Source: Planktomarina sp. (lineage in GTDB: Bacteria > Pseudomonadota > Alphaproteobacteria > Rhodobacterales > Rhodobacteraceae). From it: 24,474 nt of DNA. Below the pieces are notes generated by a model, which saw nothing but the letters and a program-made list of their open reading frames with translations, did not search any database and was not told the origin of the DNA. Made by a program: the position numbers and the translations under genes. Positions 1-7,818 of this stretch are shown one piece after another (the first letter of the stretch is position 1; each line of letters begins with the position of its first letter). The stretch lies in assembly GCA_016780825.1 (NCBI GenBank), contig JADHLF010000038.1, forward strand, positions 1-24,474, given 5' to 3'.

Positions 1-2
1 TC

Positions 3-203
3 CAAGATGATGGCATTGGAATACCCGAGGAGCGCCACCTCGAAGCGCTGAGCCGTTTTTCACAAGCCGGCGGCGGACCGGGAAGCGGGCTTGGCCTCGC
101 CATTGCCGCCCGCGTGATGAAAAACCATGGCGGACAATTGAGCATCCTGCCCTCCCCCCGGGGCGCCACAATCAAGCTCAGCCTGTCGTTGCTGGACCTG
201 TGA
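3..203 (+). CDS. Sensor histidine kinase, C-terminal end (partial, cut by window edge)
   Basis: Only the last 66 codons are present. The reading frame is open from the first full codon at base 3 and ends at TGA 201-203. The peptide begins QDDGIGIPEE, the N/G1 box of a HATPase_c domain. It continues through SRFSQAGGGPGSGLGLAIAA, which carries the G2 box (GSGLGLAI) of a histidine kinase. The C-terminus follows shortly after, as in TctE/QseC-type membrane sensor kinases. It would autophosphorylate a histidine encoded upstream of the window and pass the phosphate to a response regulator, also outside. Nothing visible says what it senses. A 172-base gap separates it from the racemase gene, so a shared operon is possible but not shown. 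The family call is firm; the subfamily is a guess. Confidence 0.88.
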   Translation, partial: QDDGIGIPEERHLEALSRFSQAGGGPGSGLGLAIAARVMKNHGGQLSILPSPRGATIKLSLSLLDL

Positions 204-375
204 TCGGCAGACAGATGCGGCGCAACATGGGTGGGCCATGCGTCTGAGATATGGAAAATTCCGGCGGCGGCAGGCGCTGAGCAGATTTTTGTGGTGTTTC
301 TTTGCGCAATAGCGCTAAACTGACCGCGCTGCCGCATTCATTTGACCCGTCACTTTCGTTCAAGAGGCCTGCCGC

Positions 376-1473
376 ATGAGCGCTATCGCATCCATCGATG
401 TCCGTCTGTTCCATATTCCCTTGGCGGAGGTGCTGGTGGATGCCAAACACGGCGACCATCATATTTTTGAGCTGATCACCGCAACCGTCCATCTCGAAGA
501 TGGCACGTCTGGCACCGGCTATACCTATACGGGCGGCAAAGGCGGACATGCGATAGCCGCTATGATAACTCATGACTTGACTCCATTTCTTCTCGGCCAA
601 TCCGCGACGGATGTCGAGGCTCTTTATGAGGCGATGCAATGGCATGTGCATTATGTGGCGCGCGGAGGAATCGCGTCATTCGCCATCTCAGCCGTAGATA
701 TTGCCCTTTGGGATCTGCGTGGCAAACGCAGCGGCCAGCCGCTTTGGCAAATGGCCGGCGGCGCCGCGCCGTCCTGCAAAGCCTATTGCGGTGGCATTGA
801 TCTTGGCTTTCCCCTGCCAAAACTTTTGGACAGTATCCAGAGCTACCTGGACCGCGGCTTCAACGGGGTGAAAATCAAAATCGGTCAACCCAGTCTCGCG
901 GAGGATATTGCCCGAATAAAAGCGGTGCGCGAGCTCATCGGGCCGGAGATCACATTCATGGTGGATGCGAATTATTCGATGACAGTCAAGGAAGCAATCA
1001 CCGCAGCCAAGGCCTTTGCGCCCTTTGATATTGCCTGGTTTGAGGAACCGATCATCCCCGACAATTATTTGGGCTACGCTGAGATCAGCGCTGCAACTGG
1101 AATGCCCCTCGCGATGGGGGAAAACCTGCATACAATCCATGAGTTTGAGCAGGCGTTTGCACAGTCTAACCTGAGTTTCATCCAACCCGATGCCTCCAAT
1201 TGCGGCGGCATCACCGGCTTTTTGCAAGTCGCCGCGCTAGCCGAACAGGCCGGCATCCCAATCTGTAGCCACGGGATGCAAGAGCTGCACGTGAGCCTCG
1301 TTTCCGCACAGAAGAACGCGGGCTGGATTGAGGTCCATTCCTTCCCTATTGAACATTACACACAGCGCCCCCTCATCGTTGAAAACCACATGGCGCTCGC
1401 CCCAGATACCGCAGGGATCGGCGTGACCTTTGACTGGCAAAAACTTGAGGCCGCGGACCTGCTGAGCCGCTGA
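376..1473 (+). CDS. Mandelate racemase/muconate lactonizing enzyme family protein (enolase superfamily)
   Basis: 365 aa, a normal length for the enolase superfamily. The N-terminal capping domain is about residues 1-125 and the modified TIM barrel follows. The active-site set is complete and runs at a constant +2 offset from mandelate racemase. It comprises the KxK pair K166/K168 (VKIKIG), metal ligands D197 (VDAN), E223 (FEEP) and E249 (GEN), and the D272/H299 dyad (QPDASN, SHG). The enzyme should abstract the alpha proton of a carboxylate. The product could be a racemised hydroxy acid or, as in related sugar-acid dehydratases, a 2-keto-3-deoxy acid; sequence alone does not decide. The ATG at 376 is preceded by AAGAGG about 8 bases upstream. 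It lies on the same strand as the aldo-keto reductase but 240 bases away. Whether it belongs functionally to the aromatic locus is unclear. Confidence 0.9.
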   Translation: MSAIASIDVRLFHIPLAEVLVDAKHGDHHIFELITATVHLEDGTSGTGYTYTGGKGGHAIAAMITHDLTPFLLGQSATDVEALYEAMQWHVHYVARGGIASFAISAVDIALWDLRGKRSGQPLWQMAGGAAPSCKAYCGGIDLGFPLPKLLDSIQSYLDRGFNGVKIKIGQPSLAEDIARIKAVRELIGPEITFMVDANYSMTVKEAITAAKAFAPFDIAWFEEPIIPDNYLGYAEISAATGMPLAMGENLHTIHEFEQAFAQSNLSFIQPDASNCGGITGFLQVAALAEQAGIPICSHGMQELHVSLVSAQKNAGWIEVHSFPIEHYTQRPLIVENHMALAPDTAGIGVTFDWQKLEAADLLSR

Positions 1474-1632
1474 TGGATGCTCCACCTAGAGTTGCCCAAT
1501 CCCCTGCCCCCTAGGCCTCATGCCGGCCGCGGTGACCGTCCGCCTTGTGTGACACTAACGACCTTTACATAACGCCATTTCAACACGCAACACCGGGCAA
1601 AGCGTTTTGGCTTGGCGGTTGGGTTATGCAGA

Positions 1633-1706
1633 GACTAAAATAGTCCCTTTCACATTGTGAACCGCCACGAACCATCCTAACTATAATGCACAGGGCAATA
1701 GGGAGG
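1633..1706 (+). promoter_or_regulatory. Putative promoter with two dyads upstream of the aldo-keto reductase gene
   Basis: This is the informative part of the 240-base gap 1474-1713. A perfect TATAAT lies at 1682-1687 and a strong ribosome binding site GGGAGG at 1701-1706, before the ATG at 1714. Two short dyads lie upstream: GACTA-AAA-TAGTC at 1633-1645 and TTCACA-T-TGTGAA at 1649-1661. The second overlaps where the -35 region would fall, and no good -35 hexamer is seen. A regulator binding here is inference. The rest of the gap shows no gene. Confidence 0.5.
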
Positions 1707-1713
1707 CCAAAGC

Positions 1714-2745
1714 ATGCAGTATCATCCAAATGCAAACAGATATGACAAAATGGTCTACCGAAAATGCGGCCAATCGGGGTTAAAGCTCCCAGCGATCTCA
1801 CTGGGGCTCTGGCATAACTTCGGTGACGATTTCCCCCACCAAAGCAAACGACAGATTTGCCAAGCCGCATTTGATGCGGGCATCACTCATTTTGATCTCG
1901 CCAACAACTATGGCCCCCCCGCCGGCAGCGCCGAGACCGCTTTTGGAGAAATTTTGAAAACGGATTTTTCTGGTCTGCGCGATGAGTTGATCATCAGTTC
2001 GAAAGCCGGTTACGACATGTGGCCGGGACCCTATGGGGAATGGGGCAGCCGCAAATATCTGATCGCGTCTTGCGACCAATCGCTCAAGCGCATGGGCCTG
2101 GACTATGTGGATATATTTTACTCGCACCGCTTCGATCCCGAAACTCCGCTTGAAGAAACCATGGGTGCCTTGGATCACATCGTGAGATCAGGACGGGCGC
2201 TATATATTGGCATTTCCAGCTATAACAGCCAACGCACCAAAGAAGCGGTGGCCATTCTCAACGGTCTGGGAACGCCCTGTTTAATCCATCAACCAAGCTA
2301 TAATATGCTCAACCGCTGGGTTGAGACCGATGGGCTTTTAGACTGCCTCGATGATCTGGGAATTGGATCTATTGCCTTCACACCGCTGGCGCAGGGCTTG
2401 TTGACCAACAAATATATCAGCGGCATTCCCCAAAACAGCCGAGCAGTGCAAGGAAAGAGCCTCGACAAGGACAAGCTGACCGAGGCATTGATCAGCAATC
2501 TTCGTACCTTGAATGATCTTGCCCGGTCGCGCAATCAAACCTTGGCTCAGATGGCGCTGGCTTGGGTGCTGCGTGGCGGACGCGTGACCACAGCGCTCAT
2601 TGGCGCCTCAAGCGCGCAGCAAGTGATCGACTGCGCCCAGGCGGTCGAAAACCTTGAGTTTACCGATGCAGAGCTTGCCGAGATTGACCTTCTGTCCGGC
2701 GATCAGGGCATAAACTTATGGGCGCAATCGTCTGAAACGGCCTAA
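1714..2745 (+). CDS. gpr: Aldo-keto reductase, Gpr/YghZ type (L-glyceraldehyde 3-phosphate reductase-like)
   Basis: 343 aa and collinear with E. coli Gpr (YghZ), sharing blocks such as GITHFDLANNYGPP, SKAGYDMWPGPYG and LIHQPSYNMLNRW (comparison from memory). The aldo-keto reductase catalytic tetrad is intact: D61, Y66, K97 and H138 (YSHRF). Family members reduce small aldehydes such as L-glyceraldehyde 3-phosphate and methylglyoxal with NADPH in the cytosol. The ATG at 1714 has GGGAGG seven bases upstream and a TATAAT box before it, so it is probably transcribed alone. Its stop overlaps tail to tail with the stop of the dienelactone-hydrolase-like gene on the other strand, so there is no room for a terminator between them. 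A link to aldehyde stress during aromatic breakdown is possible but is inference. Confidence 0.92.
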   Translation: MQYHPNANRYDKMVYRKCGQSGLKLPAISLGLWHNFGDDFPHQSKRQICQAAFDAGITHFDLANNYGPPAGSAETAFGEILKTDFSGLRDELIISSKAGYDMWPGPYGEWGSRKYLIASCDQSLKRMGLDYVDIFYSHRFDPETPLEETMGALDHIVRSGRALYIGISSYNSQRTKEAVAILNGLGTPCLIHQPSYNMLNRWVETDGLLDCLDDLGIGSIAFTPLAQGLLTNKYISGIPQNSRAVQGKSLDKDKLTEALISNLRTLNDLARSRNQTLAQMALAWVLRGGRVTTALIGASSAQQVIDCAQAVENLEFTDAELAEIDLLSGDQGINLWAQSSETA

Positions 2746-3488
2746 ACTTCCTCTAAGAACCGTAGCAGAGCGTTCCAAGACTTGCGCTCTGCTGCGGCGT
2801 CGAAATCACGGGAGCCTTCGATTGTGAAAGAATGACGCGCACCGCCAAAAACTTCGGCGTTGTGCACCACCTCTGCCTCCTGCAATTGTTGCAATAGGCT
2901 TGCCAAATCATCCATGCCCGACACTGGATCCGCAGATCCGTGCAGAATTAAAACTTCACCTTTGGTTTGCGCGTAATCTTGGCCTTCAGGGGTGGTTAAC
3001 CCACCATGAAAACTCACGAACCCGTCCAAATCGCTCCCTGACCGCGCCGCTTCGAGAACCGCAGCACCGCCAAAACAATAACCCATTAAAACACTCTTGC
3101 CCGAGGTGTTAAAAAGCGCATCTGCGGCGGCGATCCCCGCATTAATTCGATTGCGAAATTCTTGCCGGTCCTTATACAAGGCTCCTGTTTCGCGCCGATA
3201 ATCGTCAAATCCTTCCAGCTTTGCATCAACGCCAAAAAGATCCAAAGCCACCGCATTGTAACCCAATTCTGCCAGCATCCCGACCCGTTTTTGCTCATAT
3301 TGATCCAAACCATTCCAATCATGAATGATATAGACCGTGCCTTTCGGCGCCGCGTTTGCGGTCATAGCATAGGCGCTAAATTCCATGTCACCCGATTTAT
3401 AAACAACCGATTGGCTGTGACCGCCTGCGCATGCAGCACTGGCGGCAAAAGCCATAGAAGTCACTATAGTAAACAATGAACGTGTCAT
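2742..3488 (-). CDS. Dienelactone hydrolase family protein with predicted signal peptide
   Basis: 248 aa from the ATG at 3488. This start is chosen because GGAAAG sits eight bases upstream and the protein then opens with a signal peptide (MTRSLFTIVTSMAFAASA). The longer in-frame extension upstream looks non-coding. The alpha/beta-hydrolase nucleophile is Cys138 in GYCFGG, with Asp187 (GSADP) and His219 (ARHSF). This gives the Cys-Asp-His triad of dienelactone hydrolase. The Glu that activates the Cys in the classical enzyme lies in a region reading IIHDWNGLD here, so it seems replaced by Asp57. Classical dienelactone hydrolases are cytosolic and open lactones from ring fission. The apparent export signal suggests a periplasmic or envelope esterase/lactonase instead. 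It is the last gene on the - strand, 247 bases after the MFS gene, with a tandem repeat just upstream of its start. Confidence 0.87.
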   Translation of the reverse strand: MTRSLFTIVTSMAFAASAACAGGHSQSVVYKSGDMEFSAYAMTANAAPKGTVYIIHDWNGLDQYEQKRVGMLAELGYNAVALDLFGVDAKLEGFDDYRRETGALYKDRQEFRNRINAGIAAADALFNTSGKSVLMGYCFGGAAVLEAARSGSDLDGFVSFHGGLTTPEGQDYAQTKGEVLILHGSADPVSGMDDLASLLQQLQEAEVVHNAEVFGGARHSFTIEGSRDFDAAAERKSWNALLRFLEEV

Positions 3489-3500
3489 TTTGAGAGCTTT

Positions 3501-3552
3501 CCAATTTGAAATTCTACCTGAGAGGGTAAACCCAATTTCAACCTGGGTAAAC
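3501..3552 (-). repeat. Tandem imperfect repeat upstream of the dienelactone-hydrolase-like gene
   Basis: Two adjacent copies of a module (3501-3531 and 3532-3552). Each starts with CCAATTT, continues with CCTG, and ends in GGGTAAAC (3524-3531 and 3545-3552). The first copy carries ten extra bases, close to one helical turn, and the GGGTAAAC ends are 21 bases apart. The repeat lies in the 5' leader or promoter of the - strand gene and overlaps its ribosome binding site at 3497-3502. This arrangement fits an activator or repressor site, but the regulator is unknown. The rest of the 3489-3735 gap shows no gene. Confidence 0.5.
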
Positions 3553-3735
3553 AGATTTGATGGCTGGGCGGCCGCGGCGCGGAGTCTTTTCGAGCAGTCA
3601 TCGGCGCCTCGCGCTAAGGCCTGCGGCAAAGTTCAGCTAAATGACGCCTATGCGCCACGCAAAGGCGCGGCAAGCCCGCCCTGCCCGCCTGAGGCTATTT
3701 TGACCTCACACCGCCCTTTGCCCCTCGCAAAGACC

Positions 3736-4968
3736 TTAGGTCTCCGGCATGTTCATCGACAATTTGCGCAAAGCCAGAGCGGCCAAAAATATCAAACCAG
3801 CAGCGCCCCAAATCAGAGGGGTCGCCGCCAGCCAACTGTCTGAGCGCGCGACGACAAAGGCAACAAGCGGCGCGCCGATCAATTGTCCAGCGGCTGAGGC
3901 CTGTACCAATCCCGCGTTGATAAATGTTCGCACAGATGGCGCGGCAGATAGCCGTGGAATAGCCGCAAAAAGAGAGCTGGGCACAAAACCAGACACAAAG
4001 GACAATAGGGCTGATGCCGCAAGTCGCAGGCCTATGGGGGCGGCCTCCGCCAGCACAAGCGGAGATAATAGCGCCAATCCCACAGATGCAGTACAAATCA
4101 ACGCCCATGACGCGACACCGGCGCGGTGCAAAACGCCAGAGAAAAAATTTCCTCCAGCGTTCAGCGCAATAAAAATCGCCGTTATGGCCGCAATCTGAAG
4201 CCTGCTATTGGTTGACAGCTCTTGAAATATCTTTGGCAAAAAATTCGCAAAAACATAGTATTGCGCCGCATATACCGCAAAACTGCTCGCCAGAACGGTC
4301 ACATAAAGCCAGCCATGCAACCCCATCTGCGGCACAAAGCGGCCTGATGTATTGCCGGAATGTCTTTGCGGCACCTCCAACCGCGCGATGGGCCAAGCCA
4401 TGCCCAAAAGCGCAAGCGCACTCACCACCCAGACGCCAGGCCAACTGACGATCGGCAAGATCACAGCGCTGATGAGCAACATCACGCAGGTGCCCAATGG
4501 CAAATACATCGCCCAATAGGCCATCGCCGCACTGGCCTGACCCTTCGGCGCCACTTGCCCAATGAGCGGCGGCAGGCATAACACGCAAAGGATGAACCCA
4601 AGCCCCTCGAAAGCGCGGGTCACAAGCAGCCAGCTCACATCTGGGGTCATACTGCCCAAAAGACTGGCACACATGCTGATCATCAACCCAAACAAAAGCA
4701 TGGGTTTGAGCCCGAAAACCGACAGAGTCAAAGACAACAGCACGGCGCAAACCGCGCCCATAACCGCAAAAAGCGACGCGACCCAGCCAGCCATCACCAA
4801 GTCAAACCCAAAATCACTTTGTAAATAACTCAAGCTCAGAGGGATTTTGCCAATCTGAAAAGCCGCGACCGCCCCTGTGGCCACCAACAGCGCCACCGGC
4901 CCCCAGCTTTCTGCCGGTGCAGCCCTTCTCTGAGGCAGCCATGATCGTCGGTCTATGGGGCGCTGCAT
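3736..4968 (-). CDS. Major facilitator superfamily permease
   Basis: 410 aa with about twelve hydrophobic segments after a short basic N-terminus (MQRPIDRRSWLPQRR). The layout of two six-helix halves and the length fit MFS transporters of the CynX/NimT or aromatic-acid type. The substrate cannot be read from the sequence. Its ATG at 4968 is only nine bases after the stop of the dioxygenase gene, with no strong ribosome binding site, so translational coupling is likely. The position directly after a ring-cleavage enzyme suggests it moves an aromatic acid or a ring-fission product across the inner membrane (inference). Confidence 0.85.
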   Translation of the reverse strand: MQRPIDRRSWLPQRRAAPAESWGPVALLVATGAVAAFQIGKIPLSLSYLQSDFGFDLVMAGWVASLFAVMGAVCAVLLSLTLSVFGLKPMLLFGLMISMCASLLGSMTPDVSWLLVTRAFEGLGFILCVLCLPPLIGQVAPKGQASAAMAYWAMYLPLGTCVMLLISAVILPIVSWPGVWVVSALALLGMAWPIARLEVPQRHSGNTSGRFVPQMGLHGWLYVTVLASSFAVYAAQYYVFANFLPKIFQELSTNSRLQIAAITAIFIALNAGGNFFSGVLHRAGVASWALICTASVGLALLSPLVLAEAAPIGLRLAASALLSFVSGFVPSSLFAAIPRLSAAPSVRTFINAGLVQASAAGQLIGAPLVAFVVARSDSWLAATPLIWGAAGLIFLAALALRKLSMNMPET

Positions 4969-4977
4969 TCACCAGCC

Positions 4978-5919
4978 CTATTCAACCGGCGGCGTTCCGT
5001 GCGTATGGAAGGTCTCAATGGTTTTTAACCCCCAGGCCTGCCCTTTTTTGCGCTCGCTCTCAGTCCAAACCACCGGCTCCCAATCGGGCGCCAAAATCAA
5101 TCGAGCACCGGAATTTGCAAGTTCAATCCTATTGCCCGCAGGCTCCCAAATATAGAGAAAAAACGTGCCTTGAATTGCATGTTTATGGGGACCGGTTTCA
5201 ATATGAACACCATTTTCAAGGAAAATATCTGCGGCCCGCAATATATCCTCACGTTGATCTGTGGCATAGGTGAGATGATGGAAACGGCCTGTGCCCGCGC
5301 CATGTTCTTCCGTACAGGCCAAATCATAGGTCTTGTTGTTCACGGTAAACCAACACCCACCGATCCGGCCATTGTCGAGCTGGATCATTTCTGTGACGCG
5401 GCTGCCAAGGCAGGTTTCCATGAATCGGCGAAATTCTGCGACATCGGTCGCCAAAAGGTTCAAGTGATCCAGGCGCCGGGGCGCGGCACCGCGCCCGTGA
5501 TAGCGCTGCGCAATATTTTTAAGCGCTGGCCTTTCTGTTTCTGGGGCGCGGTAACGCTGCGTCTCCCAATAGATTTCAAAAACATGTTCGAAGGGATCTT
5601 TGAAACGAAAGGCGCGCCCATGTCCCGGGTCGCCATCCACCCATCCGATCACCTCATAGCCGCTGGCCTCAATTTTGGCCACGCGCGACAGCAAAGCCGC
5701 TTCCGAGGAAGCCCGATAGGCAATATGCGCCACGCCAGTGGTGTGATGCCGGGTCAATTTCAAACTGTGATGCTCATAATCATCAAAGGCGCGCAGATAG
5801 GCACTTGTTGCATCTTGCTCGGTGAGCGTTAGCCCATAAACGCGGGTGAAAAAATCCAAACTGGCGTCAAACTGATTTGTGTAAAGCTCTACATGCCCCA
5901 GATGTGCAATATCAGTCAT
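4978..5919 (-). CDS. Type I (VOC-fold) extradiol ring-cleavage dioxygenase, catechol 2,3-dioxygenase-like
   Basis: 313 aa, the usual size for two-domain type I extradiol dioxygenases. The second domain carries the Fe(II) facial triad: His152 (RLDHLN), a His in the GRFHHLTY segment (214/215) and Glu266 (GNRIEL). The second-shell catalytic pair of the XylE/BphC group is also recognisable: His247 in GPHKHAIQG and Tyr256. It should therefore be an active Fe(II)- and O2-dependent enzyme cleaving a catechol ring next to the two hydroxyls. The ATG at 5919 has AGGGGG about ten bases upstream. It sits between the TRAP transporter and the MFS gene on one strand. The locus also encodes O-demethylation and the gallate lower pathway but no LigAB-type dioxygenase, so this enzyme may act on gallate, 3-O-methylgallate or protocatechuate. 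That substrate assignment is inference; a plain catechol is equally possible from sequence. Confidence 0.87.
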   Translation of the reverse strand: MTDIAHLGHVELYTNQFDASLDFFTRVYGLTLTEQDATSAYLRAFDDYEHHSLKLTRHHTTGVAHIAYRASSEAALLSRVAKIEASGYEVIGWVDGDPGHGRAFRFKDPFEHVFEIYWETQRYRAPETERPALKNIAQRYHGRGAAPRRLDHLNLLATDVAEFRRFMETCLGSRVTEMIQLDNGRIGGCWFTVNNKTYDLACTEEHGAGTGRFHHLTYATDQREDILRAADIFLENGVHIETGPHKHAIQGTFFLYIWEPAGNRIELANSGARLILAPDWEPVVWTESERKKGQAWGLKTIETFHTHGTPPVE

Positions 5920-6002
5920 GCGCCTATACCCCCTGCTGCGAGCATTATGCCCGGTGTTGGCTCCTGTTTGAGGTGAGATCCGATCATGGCGCGCTCCCGG
6001 CT

Positions 6003-7307
6003 CTAGTTAAACATTGTATTGGGCAAGAGAAGTGAAATCTGCGGAAAGGCGATTAAGATCCCCAGCGTCACCAGCATGGCCAGCCAAAAGGGCAAAACAC
6101 CGCGGAAAATATCGGCCAAGGCCACTTTGGGGGCCACAGATTTGACGATAAACACATTGATGCCCACCGGCGGCGATATGAGCCCCATTTCTAAGGTCAG
6201 CACGACCAAAACCCCAAACCAAATTGGATCAATACCCATTTGCAGAACCACCGGGAAAAATATCGGCAGTGTGAGCACCAACATCGCAAACCCCTCCAAA
6301 AAACACCCCAGGACCAGATAGACCAAAAGCATCAAGACCAAAGTGCCCAGCACGGGGATGTCTAAGGCAATCAGCGCTTCGCCCACATAGGTTGGCACAT
6401 GGCTGAGGGCGAGGAATGGGTTGACCATATGGGCGGCGATCAAGATCAGCATGACCGTAGCTGTGGTCACAACAGAGGCCCGCGCGGCCTGCCAGAACGC
6501 AGGCAGAGACAGGCTGCGCGTGACGATACCGTAGATAATGACAAAGGCAGCGCCGACCCCAGCGGCCTCAACCGGAGAAAAGAGCCCCCCATAGATGCCA
6601 CCAATGGTCGAGGCAATCACCAATAAAATCGGCAGAGCACCCGTGAGTGCGGTCAGCTTTTCAGACAATGACCTGCGCAGGCCGGGCGGGCCAGCTTCGG
6701 GGCGAAACCAGCAAATGATGCTCACCGTGATCACAAAGATGGCTAAGAGCAAAAGCCCAGGAAAGACCCCGGCCAAAAACAAGCGACCGATGGATTGCTC
6801 GGTTAATATTGCAAAAATAACAAAGCCGGTCGACGGTGGGATCAAGATACCCAAGGTCCCCCCCGCCGCCACAACCCCGGTTGATAAACGTGGATCATAT
6901 CCATAGCGGTCCATTTCCGACAAGGACACTTTGCCCATGGTGAGCGCAGAGGCCACGGACGACCCAGACAGCGCCGCAAAACCACCGCAGCCCAACAGGG
7001 TTGCCGATGCCAAACCCCCGCGAATATGGCCAATGACGGCATAGGCGGCATTGTATAATTGCCGGCTCATTCCAGTTGTCGAGGCGACATTGCCCATCAG
7101 AATAAACAAAGGAACCACGACCAGCTCACTGCTGGAGGCGAGGGTGAAGGTTTCCGACGACAAGAGCCCCATCGCTCCATTCCAGCCGTTCAGTGCCCAA
7201 ATGCCCAAAAATCCGACCAGAAACATGGCGAAAGCCACAGGAACCCGCAGCACCAAAAGGATCAGAAGGGCAACAATACCGGTAAAGCCGAGAGCTTCTG
7301 CACTCAT
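6003..7307 (-). CDS. dctM: TRAP transporter large permease subunit, DctM type
   Basis: 434 aa from the ATG at 7307, chosen because it overlaps the dctQ stop as ATGA and is preceded by AAGGAGA. A 15-residue longer version would lack those signs. The protein is hydrophobic throughout, with the DctM hallmarks VPLFILMGNVA, GCGGFAALSGSSVASA and LGILIPPS near the expected positions. It also has the C-terminal counterpart GLISPPVGINVFIV. It forms the Na+-driven transport channel in the inner membrane together with DctQ and receives ligand from DctP. It comes third in the dctP-dctQ-dctM order, and 83 bases without any recognisable gene separate it from the dioxygenase gene downstream. Confidence 0.95.
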   Translation of the reverse strand: MSAEALGFTGIVALLILLVLRVPVAFAMFLVGFLGIWALNGWNGAMGLLSSETFTLASSSELVVVPLFILMGNVASTTGMSRQLYNAAYAVIGHIRGGLASATLLGCGGFAALSGSSVASALTMGKVSLSEMDRYGYDPRLSTGVVAAGGTLGILIPPSTGFVIFAILTEQSIGRLFLAGVFPGLLLLAIFVITVSIICWFRPEAGPPGLRRSLSEKLTALTGALPILLVIASTIGGIYGGLFSPVEAAGVGAAFVIIYGIVTRSLSLPAFWQAARASVVTTATVMLILIAAHMVNPFLALSHVPTYVGEALIALDIPVLGTLVLMLLVYLVLGCFLEGFAMLVLTLPIFFPVVLQMGIDPIWFGVLVVLTLEMGLISPPVGINVFIVKSVAPKVALADIFRGVLPFWLAMLVTLGILIAFPQISLLLPNTMFN

Positions 7308-7816
7308 GGGGCCGTCTCCTTTGTCGAAGGGCTGTCGCCCCCAGGCAGGCACAACTCAACCGCGCGCAGGGTTATGCCAAGGGCGGTAATTATAGAAAAT
7401 CCAGCCAATCCCCACTGAAACCATGCTTTTGGCAAGCGCAGCAGATTGGTTGAGAGGTTCAACATGACGCTCAACTTGGCGCTGTCGATGATCGCATAGG
7501 CAATAAAGGCAAAAACAACCGCGCCCAGAAGCGCAGCAAAAATATCTATCACTCGGTTTAAGGCGGCGGGAAAGCGTGGCTCAAAGAGATCCACTGCGAT
7601 ATGTCCACGTTGGCGATCACAAAGCGCCATGGCGCCAAAGACCAAAATGACCATCGACATCGAAATCAAATCTTGCGAGCCATAAAGTGGCGCGCCAAAA
7701 CTTCGACCGATCACATCCACCAATATGACACCCACTTCGACGATAAGGCCCAAGGCGCCAAGGTTGGCGGACAAGCCAATCAGCCTGTCCGCCCAGATAC
7801 GCAAATGCGCGATCAT
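7304..7816 (-). CDS. dctQ: TRAP transporter small permease subunit, DctQ type
   Basis: 170 aa with four hydrophobic segments, the usual DctQ architecture. The segment VDVIGRSFGAPLYGSQDLI resembles the family signature near the end of the first helix. It partners DctM in the inner membrane. The start at 7816 is two bases after the dctP stop and its own ribosome binding site is weak, so it is probably coupled to dctP translation. Its stop overlaps the dctM start (ATGA, 7304-7307). The family assignment rests on size, topology and the neighbours on both sides. Confidence 0.92.
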   Translation of the reverse strand: MIAHLRIWADRLIGLSANLGALGLIVEVGVILVDVIGRSFGAPLYGSQDLISMSMVILVFGAMALCDRQRGHIAVDLFEPRFPAALNRVIDIFAALLGAVVFAFIAYAIIDSAKLSVMLNLSTNLLRLPKAWFQWGLAGFSIITALGITLRAVELCLPGGDSPSTKETAP

Positions 7817-7818
7817 CT

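Noticed and set aside
304..315. GCGC-AATA-GCGC short inverted repeat before the racemase gene
   Set aside because: Four-base arms in GC-rich DNA are expected by chance and no promoter hexamers are placed sensibly around it.
1580..1870. A 96-codon open frame on the - strand across the gpr promoter
   Set aside because: It overlaps the gpr start and its promoter, has no recognisable domain and no convincing ribosome binding site.
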